64,000 nt of DNA from JADMJV01 sp964649085. GTDB taxonomy: Bacteria > Vulcanimicrobiota > Xenobia > Xenobiales > JADMJV01. The stretch lies in contig CAZYPN010000007.1 of the NCBI GenBank assembly GCA_964649085.1, positions 120,400-184,399 of the forward strand, written 5' to 3'. Below the pieces are notes generated by a model. It was not told the origin of the DNA. It ran no database searches and saw nothing but the letters and a program-made list of their open reading frames with translations. This document shows positions 51,551 to 60,249 of this stretch, piece after piece. A program made the translations under genes and the position numbers. Each line of letters begins with the position of its first letter. Within the stretch, counting starts at the first letter, position 1.

Positions 51551-53227
51551 TCAGACTCCTTCTCCCAGGGTCTGCAGCGCCGCTTTCTGGGCCGACAAAT
51601 TCAGCACGATCTCCTGAACACGATGCTGGAACTTATCGGCCTCGTTCTGCTCCTGGGCCACCTTCTCAAACTCGGAGAACTTTCGCATCATCTCGGCAAT
51701 TCGCGCAAAGTCCATCGGTTGGGCCAGGTTGCGCAAGATCTGGCGACGCTCCTCAAATCCCACCCGGTAGTATTCGGCCGGCGGGTCGACATCCTGGATG
51801 CGGGTCAGAATGTTCTGGCAGATGGCCTCAACATTGCGCCCGGAGAATCCGTAATCCAGGCAAAGCTGGCCCACGTTGAGCCACTCTTCCTCGGTCAGAG
51901 GCAACATATCGATGAACTCTTTGAGTTTCTTGTCGCGCATCAACTCGACGAAATCTTCGGCCGTGCAAGGACCGAGAATTTTGTGCGGATCCTGGGAAAT
52001 TCGGCTGAGGGTGGCCTCGTCCATGTTCATGTAGTTGGCATCGCAGATCAAAAACCACTTGCCATTCTTGGGGATCAGCGTGCCGTCAAAAATGCCAAAG
52101 CTGGCCCCCAGGATGTTGGACTCTTCCGACCGCATGCCGGGGTCGGTTCGGGCTGCAAAGGCGGTATCGATGTCGGGCCAATAGACCCCCACCACGCCGT
52201 CGTAGCCGTGGACCTGTTCTTTGAAAATCTTGATCAGCTGGGCCGCGCTGGCGTTCTGAAACGAACTGGCCCAGTCGGTGCGGCGAATCACCAGGAAACG
52301 TGCGGCAATGCCACGCTCCCGGCAGTAGTTCAGGAAGAAGTTTCCGATCGCGTGAGCGGTGATGGTTTTGCCACAGCCCGGCGAGCCCTGGCCGAAGAGC
52401 ACGGGGTTGAACTTCTTGGGATTGCGCCCCACACTGAAGTCGAATCCGGCTACGTCGCGAGCCAGGCGCAACCCCGCCGCCATGTATTCTTTGTTGCCAA
52501 CCACGTCATCCGGAGCTACCGGCAAAAGTTCGGCAGGCTCTTCCTCGACGGCCGTGGTCTTCACCTCGAGGCCGCGATAGGCCCGGCCACAAATTTCAAA
52601 GTTCAGCCGCTCCAGGGCCCGCCGATGGCGTTCAAACTCGACATCGTCGATTTGGGAGCGCACGGCATTGGCGAGCAGTTGGAAGAAGGCCGAAGCCACC
52701 TCCAGCAACTGATCGGGCACGGTGATGCTGCGGGCAGGGTCGGGATGATGGCGATGAAAATCAAGGAAAGAGCCCAATTCTTGCAGGGTGGTCTTCATGA
52801 GCAGGTTGCCCTCGAACTCTCGAATCTGGCTCACCCAGGCCGCCTTCATGGCGCCCCTCACTTCGACCGGCTTGCCCAGGTGGGCGGCACAGGCGGCCAC
52901 CGCTCCCTCACTGGAAACGAAAGAGGCATACAGATTGCAGAAGGCGATGTCGACGGGGTCGAGCTGGTTGCGAAAGCTGAAGCCGGTGCTCTCGCGATCG
53001 GCCGCGATGCGATGGGTGATCGCCTTTTGGATCTCCAAAATCAGGGCTCCCACTCGCTCCATGATTTCCAGCAAGTGCAGGTGCTGGTGAGTGTAGCCAT
53101 AGGGCCCCGACACCAGGCTGGCCAGCCGCTCGGGCACCATCGAAGTCTTCATGAGGGCGCGAACGATGGGGAACTCCTGTTGCAGGTCCTCATCGCTGAT
53201 GGTCATGGAATCAATGCGTGAACTCAA
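51551..53227 (-). CDS. AAA+ ATPase with long helical N-terminus and unusual Walker B
   Basis: 558 residues. Residues 1-230 are helical with no recognised domain. The AAA+ core begins near 240 with Walker A 'GQGSPGCGKT' (279-288). The Walker B position reads 'GVVGVYWPDIDTAF' (344-357): by alignment with FtsH/p97-type 'FIDEID', the Asp is Pro and the Glu is Asp. Sensor 1 Asn398 ('ICDANYM') and a possible arginine finger Arg409 are present. It may hydrolyse ATP slowly or use other residues. It lies between an unknown gene and the HSP90-like ATPase with 15- and 1-base gaps. Confidence 0.85.
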   Translation of the reverse strand: MSSRIDSMTISDEDLQQEFPIVRALMKTSMVPERLASLVSGPYGYTHQHLHLLEIMERVGALILEIQKAITHRIAADRESTGFSFRNQLDPVDIAFCNLYASFVSSEGAVAACAAHLGKPVEVRGAMKAAWVSQIREFEGNLLMKTTLQELGSFLDFHRHHPDPARSITVPDQLLEVASAFFQLLANAVRSQIDDVEFERHRRALERLNFEICGRAYRGLEVKTTAVEEEPAELLPVAPDDVVGNKEYMAAGLRLARDVAGFDFSVGRNPKKFNPVLFGQGSPGCGKTITAHAIGNFFLNYCRERGIAARFLVIRRTDWASSFQNASAAQLIKIFKEQVHGYDGVVGVYWPDIDTAFAARTDPGMRSEESNILGASFGIFDGTLIPKNGKWFLICDANYMNMDEATLSRISQDPHKILGPCTAEDFVELMRDKKLKEFIDMLPLTEEEWLNVGQLCLDYGFSGRNVEAICQNILTRIQDVDPPAEYYRVGFEERRQILRNLAQPMDFARIAEMMRKFSEFEKVAQEQNEADKFQHRVQEIVLNLSAQKAALQTLGEGV

Positions 53228-53242
53228 CTACCCTCCGCACGG

Positions 53243-54322
53243 CTAAATGGTGTAAATGATGCAACGCGCCTTGCGCTCAGCCAGGAGGTCCTGAAAAGGT
53301 TTGGCGATGCCCCGGGTTACACAAAATTTGCGCTCTTTGAACACTCGATAGCCCAACCGCTCGGCCTGTTCGATGGCATACTGGCGGGCCTCTCCCTCGA
53401 CCGTATTGCGGTAAAAACGGGCAAAGGGGTCGGTGAGCAGGTCTTCTTTGGCGCTGGAATTGATCACGACCCGCTCCAGGGGAAAATTGAGGATGAAGTT
53501 GCCAGGGTGCTGCTCCAGGATACGGCGCACCTCGTCGGGCACCGTTTCGGCCTCTTTAAACCAGAGCGGACCAATGCGCCCGCGCACCACCTCTTCCACT
53601 TTGATACCCGGAACCTGGGACAGCAGGATAAAGGCGAACTCGGCCTCGTCGGAATGATAGCGAGAAATAACGTTGCGAAAGGCCTCGGTGGCTTTCAGAT
53701 CGTCTCCCTGAAGTTCTACCTGATTGCGGTTCCAGCGCGTATCCTGATGCTGTAGCGTGATGGTGTAGCGGGTAAAAACGCCTTCTCCTGGATCGTAGCG
53801 TTCGAAAATCGAGTAAAAAGAGGCCGTCTTTGAGACCTGGTCGACCCGGCGCAGCTTGAGTTCCAACCGCACGCGTCGGGGCAGTTCGCTGCGGGCCACG
53901 TCGCGCAAATAGCGAATCCGCCGGTGCAGCTTATAGGAGGCCTCGTCGCTGCGGGCCATAACCTCGGGGGTGTCATTGCGCTGCAAAAAGCGATCGCAGG
54001 TATCTTTGTCGGCCACCACGCGCCCCATATCGGGCTCGGAGGGCAGACCACAGCGAGGATTCAAGCGGATTTCCGGATCGATCCCCTCGTTACCGCTGGG
54101 GCTCATCAGGCGATAGAGATTCTCCTGGGCGGTAGGGTTGGGGTAGAACTGGTTGAGCTTGCCGCCTCGAATCAGCTTGCGCAGGGCCTCCAGGTAGGTG
54201 TCTGCATCCTGGTCGCGCAGGACGATCTTATACTGAACACCCTCGGAACCCGGAGTCGGAGGAGCCTCCGACTGGGCGGGTTCGTAATCGTGGTATTCCG
54301 GTGCCGGACCCAGCGTGCTCAT
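53243..54322 (-). CDS. unknown protein in AAA+/HSP90-like operon
   Basis: 359 residues. The first 30 are acidic and proline-rich ('EYHDYEPAQSEAPPTPG'), then a mixed alpha/beta region with many Arg and Glu, including 'RRIRYLRDVARSELPRRVRL' (about 130-150). No membrane helix, Walker motif or zinc site is seen. A beta-rich centre ('VFTRYTITLQHQ') and 'GPLWFKEAETVPDEVRRILE' follow. It starts two bases after the coiled-coil gene stop. Its position suggests an adaptor or substrate-binding part of the operon's machine. Family not recognised. Confidence 0.7.
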   Translation of the reverse strand: MSTLGPAPEYHDYEPAQSEAPPTPGSEGVQYKIVLRDQDADTYLEALRKLIRGGKLNQFYPNPTAQENLYRLMSPSGNEGIDPEIRLNPRCGLPSEPDMGRVVADKDTCDRFLQRNDTPEVMARSDEASYKLHRRIRYLRDVARSELPRRVRLELKLRRVDQVSKTASFYSIFERYDPGEGVFTRYTITLQHQDTRWNRNQVELQGDDLKATEAFRNVISRYHSDEAEFAFILLSQVPGIKVEEVVRGRIGPLWFKEAETVPDEVRRILEQHPGNFILNFPLERVVINSSAKEDLLTDPFARFYRNTVEGEARQYAIEQAERLGYRVFKERKFCVTRGIAKPFQDLLAERKARCIIYTI

Positions 54323-54324
54323 CG

Positions 54325-55398
54325 CTAGTTACCCGGAAGTGCGCCCTGACCCCCCAGTTGCTCTTTGGCCAGCGCCAGTGTCTCTTCCAGGCGCTTTTCC
54401 TGCAGCATGCGCTCGGAGGCAAGATTGGCCTCGACCAGCTTCTGAGTGTCCTCGTCGTAGACGCGCATCTCGGAGGTGAGTTTGTCCACGTTCTGGGTGA
54501 GATAGAGCGAAGTTTCCGAAGCCAGCACGGCCACTTTGTTGACGCTGGTTTTCAGCGACTGCATGGCCTTCTGCATGTCCATGGTAAGTTCGCTGGCCTC
54601 GGTGGCCGTCGACAGCGAGGCCAGATTGCCCCGAAGCTCGTCGAGCACTTCCTGGCCGGAGTCATACATATTCTGCATGTTGTTGTGAAGATTATTGAGC
54701 AACTCGAGAAAGTTGCTGTTCATCTTAACGATGCTGTGGATACGCTCGTCGGCGTTGGCATACAGGCGAAGCTTACCCCCGTGCTCGCCGATCAGGCGCT
54801 TGACCTCATCGAGTTCGGTTTGCTTCTCGCGCTTGGCCAGGGTGATTTCGGGACCCATGGCATCGACTTCCTCGGCCAGCTGCTTCTCGATTTCTTTCAA
54901 CTGGAGGATGTACTGAGCGGCCTTCTCTTTGTTCTGGTTGGCCAGCAACATTTTCTTATTCAGCCGCCCGATGTCCTGACGGACGTTCTCCACCTCGGAC
55001 TCCATCCGATCGAGAAAGCTGCCGACTTCGCGAACGCGAGCCTCAGTGAGATGAATCTTCTCCTGCAGCAGCTCGGAAATGGGTCGATCGGGCAACTTGG
55101 AGCGCAGCACCGGAATGCGTTCTAGCAGTCCTCGCATCGCCATGCCGAACTTCTGCCGGTCGCCACTGGCGGCTTCTTTGAGACACTCCCAGATCGGCTT
55201 TTGCTGTACCAGGTCTTCGCTCATTTCCCTGGCGATTGTGTCCTGGGTTTTCTTGAGCTGTTCCAGCTCGCCAATGCGTTCCTGATGACGGTCCAGTTCG
55301 GGCTTCAGGGCGGCCTGCAGAGAATCACGCGAAGAATAGTCATCTGCATCATAGACGACCTGCCTTTGCAGTATCGCCATTTTGGTTTCGTCCGCCAT
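54325..55398 (-). CDS. coiled-coil protein, possibly TelA-like
   Basis: 357 residues, nearly all helical. Long heptad stretches occur at about 20-60, 110-200 and 230-350. The order of helices loosely resembles TelA (toxic anion resistance) proteins, including a C-terminal stretch 'LTQNVDKLTSEM' and 'LVEANLASERMLQEKRLEET', but no residue pattern is diagnostic and the name should be treated as a hint. First gene of the minus-strand operon, 87 bases from the divergent pseudouridine synthase gene. Probably a scaffold that oligomerises. Confidence 0.7.
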   Translation of the reverse strand: MADETKMAILQRQVVYDADDYSSRDSLQAALKPELDRHQERIGELEQLKKTQDTIAREMSEDLVQQKPIWECLKEAASGDRQKFGMAMRGLLERIPVLRSKLPDRPISELLQEKIHLTEARVREVGSFLDRMESEVENVRQDIGRLNKKMLLANQNKEKAAQYILQLKEIEKQLAEEVDAMGPEITLAKREKQTELDEVKRLIGEHGGKLRLYANADERIHSIVKMNSNFLELLNNLHNNMQNMYDSGQEVLDELRGNLASLSTATEASELTMDMQKAMQSLKTSVNKVAVLASETSLYLTQNVDKLTSEMRVYDEDTQKLVEANLASERMLQEKRLEETLALAKEQLGGQGALPGN

Positions 55399-55485
55399 CG
55401 ATCCTCCCGACGCACTCTGGTTCTTATGCAGGGTTCTTCTCGCTGTTCGGGATTATCCTGCTTCGCCGATGGGGTACATGGCTGG

Positions 55486-56181
55486 GTGTCGGAACGATTG
55501 CAAAAGTACCTGGCCCGTTCAGGGGTGGGGTCTCGCCGGGCCTGTGAGCGCCTGATCGAGGGCGGCCGCGTATTGATCAATGGAAAGCCGGCTCACCTCG
55601 GGCAGAGTATCGAACCCGGGCATGACCGAGTACAGGTAGACGAGCGTGACATCACCCCCCCAGAAACCCTGGCTTACTGGATGGTACATAAGCCTTACGG
55701 CCACGTGACCACCGCCTCGGATCCTCAGGGCCGCACCACTGTCATGGAGCTCTTGCCCCCCGGACTGCCCCGACTGTTTCCCGTGGGCCGCCTCGACCGC
55801 GACAGCACAGGCCTGCTGCTCTTTAGCAACGATGGCCAGCTTACCCAACGACTGCTGCACCCTTCGCACCAGTGCTGGAAAGCCTATCACTGCGGCCTCG
55901 ACCAGGCGATCGTCGAGGCCGATCTGCAGCGACTGAGAAATGGCCTTACCCTGGACGACGGCCCCACCGCCCCATGCCGGGCACACTGGCGAGGCGACCA
56001 CCTGCAGATCGAAATTCACGAGGGGCGCAAACGACAGGTGAGGCGCATGCTGGCCCATCTTGGCTACCGGGTGGTCTGGTTGTGCCGGGTCAACTTCGGC
56101 CCCCTGCATCTGGGCGACCTCGAACCGGGACAGGCCCGCCCCCTGACCCCGCGGGAAGTAGAGGCGCTGCGCAGTGGCTAG
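55486..56181 (+). CDS. rRNA pseudouridine synthase, RsuA/RluB/E/F family
   Basis: 231 residues from GTG 55486. An S4 domain ('SERLQKYLARSGVGSRRACE') is followed by 'MVHKPYGHVTTASDPQGR' and the catalytic 'PVGRLDRDSTGLLLFSNDG'; Asp in 'GRLDRDS' is the nucleophile. 'EIHEGRKRQVRRMLAHLGY' completes the family signature. Large-subunit (RluB) or small-subunit (RsuA) target not decided. ATG 55426 is in frame but adds a Cys-rich stretch unlike the family. It overlaps dnaG by eight bases. Confidence 0.9.
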   Translation: MSERLQKYLARSGVGSRRACERLIEGGRVLINGKPAHLGQSIEPGHDRVQVDERDITPPETLAYWMVHKPYGHVTTASDPQGRTTVMELLPPGLPRLFPVGRLDRDSTGLLLFSNDGQLTQRLLHPSHQCWKAYHCGLDQAIVEADLQRLRNGLTLDDGPTAPCRAHWRGDHLQIEIHEGRKRQVRRMLAHLGYRVVWLCRVNFGPLHLGDLEPGQARPLTPREVEALRSG

Positions 56182-57919
56182 AATTCCTCAAGAGACCATC
56201 GACGAAATCCTACGGCGGGCCAACATGGTCGACATCGTGGGACGCTACACCCAGTTGCGCAAGCAAGGTAGCGCTTACCTCGGGCTATGCCCCTTTCACT
56301 CCGAGCGCACCCCTTCGTTTCGGGTCAATCCCGAAAGAGGCGTGTTCTTCTGCTTCGGCTGCCAGGAAAAAGGCGGATTGCTGCAGTTTCTGAGCAAAGT
56401 TGAAAACCTGGATTTTGTCGAAACCGTAAAGAAGCTCGGCTCGGAAGTGGGCATCGAGGTGCTGCTGGACGAGCGACCCGACGACCCCGAGGTGACTCGG
56501 CGCCGCCGCCTGCTCGAACTGCTCGAGCGCTGCAGCCTGTATTACCACGAGTTGCTGACCCGCAGCCCCGTGGGCAAGGAGGCCCTGGCCTACCTGGAAG
56601 GCCGGGGCATCCGCCAGGAAACCATCCAACGCTTCCGCCTGGGCTGGGCTCCCGACAGTGGACAGGCCCTGCTTCGCAAATTGGAGAGTTCGGGATACCA
56701 GGGCGAGGAAGGCGAACTGGTGGGGGTGCTGCGCCAGCGCCACGGGCGCTATACCGACACCCTGCGCGGGCGGGTGGTGTTCCCCATTTTCGACACCCAG
56801 GACCGAGTGCTGGCCTTTGGTGGGCGCGTGCTGGATCAGTCGCAGCCCAAGTACCTCAACACCCCCGAAACCTTTCTTTACAGCAAGCGCAGAAATCTCT
56901 ACGGACTCAACCTGCATCGCCAGGAAATCTCCCGCCAGGACCGGGCGCTGGTGGTGGAGGGCTATCTGGACGTCGTTTCGCTCGACCAGGTAGGCGTAGG
57001 CCTGGGGGTGGCCAGCCTGGGCACCGCGCTGACTTCGGAGCAATGCGCCCTGCTGCGCCGCTACACCCGCCAGGTAGTGCTGGCCTATGATGCCGACCGG
57101 GCCGGTGAGAGTGCCACCTTGAAAGGCATCGAACTCTTTGAAGAGGCGGGCCTGCGCGTGGAAATCGCCCCCCTACCCCCGGGCGAGGACCCCGATTCAC
57201 TGGCGCGCAATCAGGGGAAAACCGGGGTCGAGGCGGTGCTCTCGGGAGCCACGGCTGTGATCGACTATCTGATGGACAAAATGGCCGAGCGCTTCGACCT
57301 CTCGCGCCCCGAAGGCAAGGAAGACTATGCCCGAGAGGTTCTGCCGGCGCTGGAAAAGATCACCGACCGGGTGCGCCGCGACGCCTATGTGGTTCGCCTG
57401 GCCAACCGCATGCGGATCAGCGAGCAACAAATCGCCTGGCGACTACAATCGAAAGAACAGGGAACACGTCTGCGCCGCCAGCGAGGCAAGATCGACCCTC
57501 GCACCCCCGAGGCCCGGCTGTTCCGGATTTGCGTGGCCCATCTCGACTGGTTTCGCCAGGTGCAGACGAGCTTTCGCCCGGAGTGGGTGGTCAGCGAGCG
57601 CTATCGACCCCTGTTCAACGCACTTTGGCAAGTTGAGATTTCGGAACAGCCGCTTCAATTGCAGGATTTGGCTCGCCATCTCGAAGACCCTGAGGCTTCG
57701 GCAGACTTGACGGAGTTGCTCCTGGAGCCACCCCCGTCAAGTACGTGGGAGGACGTGGAGAAACTGATTCAAAGTCTCTGCGCCAAGCACGACTTGCTCC
57801 GACTGGAACAGCTGCGCCGGGAAGTCCCGGCGGAGATCGAGGCGGGCACGTTGAAAGCCGATGACGAGCGGTATCTGGAGTATATCCGACTTCAGAAACG
57901 GCTTAAAGGTGCCCGATGA
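56174..57919 (+). CDS. dnaG: DNA primase
   Basis: 581 residues from GTG 56174. CHC2 zinc finger 'CPFHSERTPSFRV' plus 'CFGCQEKGG' at residues about 38-70; RNA polymerase core motif 'FGGRVL'; TOPRIM motifs 'VVEGYLDVVSL' and 'AYDADRAG'. The C-terminal helicase-binding domain is short but present. It makes primers for replication. The gene order dnaG-rpoD is the classic macromolecular synthesis operon without rpsU; rpoD starts in an ATGA overlap. Confidence 0.96.
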   Translation: MARIPQETIDEILRRANMVDIVGRYTQLRKQGSAYLGLCPFHSERTPSFRVNPERGVFFCFGCQEKGGLLQFLSKVENLDFVETVKKLGSEVGIEVLLDERPDDPEVTRRRRLLELLERCSLYYHELLTRSPVGKEALAYLEGRGIRQETIQRFRLGWAPDSGQALLRKLESSGYQGEEGELVGVLRQRHGRYTDTLRGRVVFPIFDTQDRVLAFGGRVLDQSQPKYLNTPETFLYSKRRNLYGLNLHRQEISRQDRALVVEGYLDVVSLDQVGVGLGVASLGTALTSEQCALLRRYTRQVVLAYDADRAGESATLKGIELFEEAGLRVEIAPLPPGEDPDSLARNQGKTGVEAVLSGATAVIDYLMDKMAERFDLSRPEGKEDYAREVLPALEKITDRVRRDAYVVRLANRMRISEQQIAWRLQSKEQGTRLRRQRGKIDPRTPEARLFRICVAHLDWFRQVQTSFRPEWVVSERYRPLFNALWQVEISEQPLQLQDLARHLEDPEASADLTELLLEPPPSSTWEDVEKLIQSLCAKHDLLRLEQLRREVPAEIEAGTLKADDERYLEYIRLQKRLKGAR

Positions 57920-59529
57920 AAACAAGAGTCGAGAAAAGTGAAGCGATGGACGTACCCCAGGCAATCGAAAAGCTTCTGGTCAAAGGTAAGGCCAAGGGTC
58001 AACTGACCCAAGAAGAAATCATGAGCGTGCTGTCGGCGGCCGAAGACATGAGCCCCGACCAGATCGACGAAGTGCTGGAGCGTTTTGCCAGCGAGGGCGT
58101 TGAGATCGTCGACGACGCAGAAGACCAGGAAGAGGAAGAGCCGAAGCCAGCCAAAGCGGGCAAGAAGGCCGCCAAGAAAGAATACGTGCCCGAGGGCGTC
58201 ACGCTCGACGACCCGGTGCGGATGTATCTCAAGGAGATCGGCCGCGTCGATCTGCTCAGCCCCGAGGAAGAAGTGTCGCTGGCCGAGCGCATTGAAAAGG
58301 GCGACGAAGCCATGACCGAGCTACTCGAGCTGGAGGTCATGTGGAAATGCGTCTGGGAAAGCCTCGACAAGGAGGTTCAGGCCGGCCAGGAGGCTCAGGC
58401 CCGGCTCGACGAGCAAATTCCCGACGACGATGAGTCGCTGCATCGCTGCGCCGAGAATGGGCGCAAGGCCGCCGAGGTCAAGCACCGTCTCGAGGCCGCC
58501 AAATATGGCCCGGAGTCTCTCTACGACACCAAGGAGCTGCTGGAAAAGCACAAGCATATTGAGCGCTTCTGGAGCCGCGGCAAGCAAATCTACAAGGACA
58601 ACGTTTCGGCTGGCGTGTGCGGTGGGGCCACCACCGAAGAACGCAAGGCCCATCTCAAGCGCCTCAGCGAGGTCGAGCACCTGGTGGCCGATGGCGCCGA
58701 GGCCAAGCGCAAACTGATCGAGGCCAATCTCAGGCTGGTGGTGAGTATCGCCAAGAAGTATATCAGCCGCGGCATGCTGTTCCTGGATCTGATTCAGGAA
58801 GGCAACCTGGGTCTCATCCGTGCGGTAGAGAAATTCAACTATCGCAAGGGCTACAAGTTCAGCACCTACGCCACCTGGTGGATTCGCCAGGCCATTACCC
58901 GGGCTCTGGCCGACCAGGCTCGCACGATTCGCATTCCCGTGCACATGGTGGAAACCATCAACCGACTGATCCGGGTGTCTCGTCAGTTGCTGCAAGATCT
59001 GGGTCGCGACCCTTCCATCGAAGAGATCACGCGCGAGATGTATCCCATCGATGTCGAAGAGGTTCGGGCCCAACTCAGCAAGCAATTCGGCCGCGAATAC
59101 AGTGCGGAAGACCCGGTTGTACAGGAGGAGATCCGCAAGAAGAAGAAGTTCGCCGAAGAACGAGTGCGGGAGATCATGAAGATCGCCCAGGAGCCGATCT
59201 CGCTGGAAACGCCGATTGGCGAGGAGGAAGATTCCCACCTCGGCGATTTCATCGAGGACGCCGATGCGGTGGCGCCGGCCGAGGCCGCCTCGACCCAACT
59301 ATTGAAGGAGAAAATGGAAGACGTTCTGGAGAACCTTACCATTCGCGAGAAGAAGGTTCTGCAACTGCGTTTTGGCCTGGAGGATGGCCGTCCTCGAACC
59401 CTCGAGGAAGTCGGCCAGGAGTTTGGTGTTACGCGTGAGCGTATCCGCCAGATCGAGGCCAAAGCCTTACGCAAGCTACGTCATCCTACTCGAAGCAAAT
59501 GGCTAAAAGACTACTGGATGGGGCAGTAA
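57916..59529 (+). CDS. rpoD: primary RNA polymerase sigma factor
   Basis: 537 residues. Region 1.1 at the start, region 1.2 'DDPVRMYLKEIGRVDLL', a 1.2-2.1 non-conserved insert (about 120-250), region 2 'LRLVVSIAKKYISRGM', 'LIQEGNLGLIRAVEKF' and 'YKFSTYATWWIRQAI', region 3 'RIPVHMVETINR', and region 4 'VLQLRFGLEDG' with HTH 'TLEEVGQEFGVTRERIRQIE'. The promoters seen at rplM and rpoZ match its expected -35/-10 preference. The next gene starts inside its last 31 bases. Confidence 0.97.
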   Translation: MKTRVEKSEAMDVPQAIEKLLVKGKAKGQLTQEEIMSVLSAAEDMSPDQIDEVLERFASEGVEIVDDAEDQEEEEPKPAKAGKKAAKKEYVPEGVTLDDPVRMYLKEIGRVDLLSPEEEVSLAERIEKGDEAMTELLELEVMWKCVWESLDKEVQAGQEAQARLDEQIPDDDESLHRCAENGRKAAEVKHRLEAAKYGPESLYDTKELLEKHKHIERFWSRGKQIYKDNVSAGVCGGATTEERKAHLKRLSEVEHLVADGAEAKRKLIEANLRLVVSIAKKYISRGMLFLDLIQEGNLGLIRAVEKFNYRKGYKFSTYATWWIRQAITRALADQARTIRIPVHMVETINRLIRVSRQLLQDLGRDPSIEEITREMYPIDVEEVRAQLSKQFGREYSAEDPVVQEEIRKKKKFAEERVREIMKIAQEPISLETPIGEEEDSHLGDFIEDADAVAPAEAASTQLLKEKMEDVLENLTIREKKVLQLRFGLEDGRPRTLEEVGQEFGVTRERIRQIEAKALRKLRHPTRSKWLKDYWMGQ

Positions 59530-60245
59530 AGGCAGGGCTGGTGGGGTTGCTCCTGGCAACAGGGGCCTTTGCCGAGCCGGACAAATCCACCGAAGCCTGG
59601 CAGCGCCTCAGTCGCCTGCAGTGCCTGATCGAGTATTTCTTCATGGAAACCGGCGTCTATCCGCTGGACCTGGCCGAAATGGATCAGGTCTTTCGGGCTC
59701 GGGCCCCGCGGGCGCCTCGACCTATTCCCATTCCGCTCGATCCGGCCACCAATCAACCCTTCAAATATCAGATGCAGGGGCGAAAGTATTCGATCGCGGT
59801 GCCTGACCCCAGCAAATACGGCGGGGCCAAGATCGCTTTAAGCACGATGGACTGGGGATTTCTCTCCGACCTGGCCGATTTGAAGCGCTTCGAACAAATC
59901 ATACGCTCCATGTCGTCACTCATGAAAGTTACGGCCACCCAGTGCGAGATGTATGCCAAAGACCATTCGGGTCAGTATCCAGCCACGCTGGACGATTTGA
60001 TGCCCCGATATATTACGCGTTTTCCCAACGACCCGCTGACGGGCAAAAACCTGGCTTATAAGAAACTCGTGGACGGCTATGTCATCAGTTGCCCCAACCC
60101 CGAGAAGTATGGGATGAAGGTGTTCCAATACAGCTCTGCACAGGGCATCGTCATGGAGCAGGCCAAGCCCCAGGCTCCCAAGCCCGAGACGGCTCCGGCC
60201 CCAGCACCGGAGAGCAGCCCAACCCCCGCTCCCGCTCCAAAGTAA
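59499..60245 (+). CDS. secreted protein with two GspG-like C-terminal segments
   Basis: 248 residues from ATG 59499, nested 31 bases into rpoD. A signal peptide ('AGLVGLLLATGAFA') precedes two related segments. First: 'ETGVYPLDLAEMDQVF', 'IPLDPATNQPFKYQ', 'VPDPSKYGG'. Second: 'HSGQYPATLDDLMPRY', 'FPNDPLTGKNLAYK', 'CPNPEKYGM'. Both resemble the 'YP..l..L.......DPW' part of type II pseudopilin GspG but lack a prepilin stalk. The tail is Pro/Ala-rich (about 225-248). An internal duplication is clear; function unknown. Confidence 0.7.
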   Translation: MAKRLLDGAVKAGLVGLLLATGAFAEPDKSTEAWQRLSRLQCLIEYFFMETGVYPLDLAEMDQVFRARAPRAPRPIPIPLDPATNQPFKYQMQGRKYSIAVPDPSKYGGAKIALSTMDWGFLSDLADLKRFEQIIRSMSSLMKVTATQCEMYAKDHSGQYPATLDDLMPRYITRFPNDPLTGKNLAYKKLVDGYVISCPNPEKYGMKVFQYSSAQGIVMEQAKPQAPKPETAPAPAPESSPTPAPAPK

Positions 60246-60249
60246 GTCG

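Noticed and set aside
54325..55398. Firm naming of the coiled-coil protein as TelA
   Set aside because: The similarity is in helix order and general composition only, which any long coiled coil could give; kept as a hint.
58617..59438. Open frame inside rpoD
   Set aside because: Out-of-frame reading of the conserved sigma factor gene.
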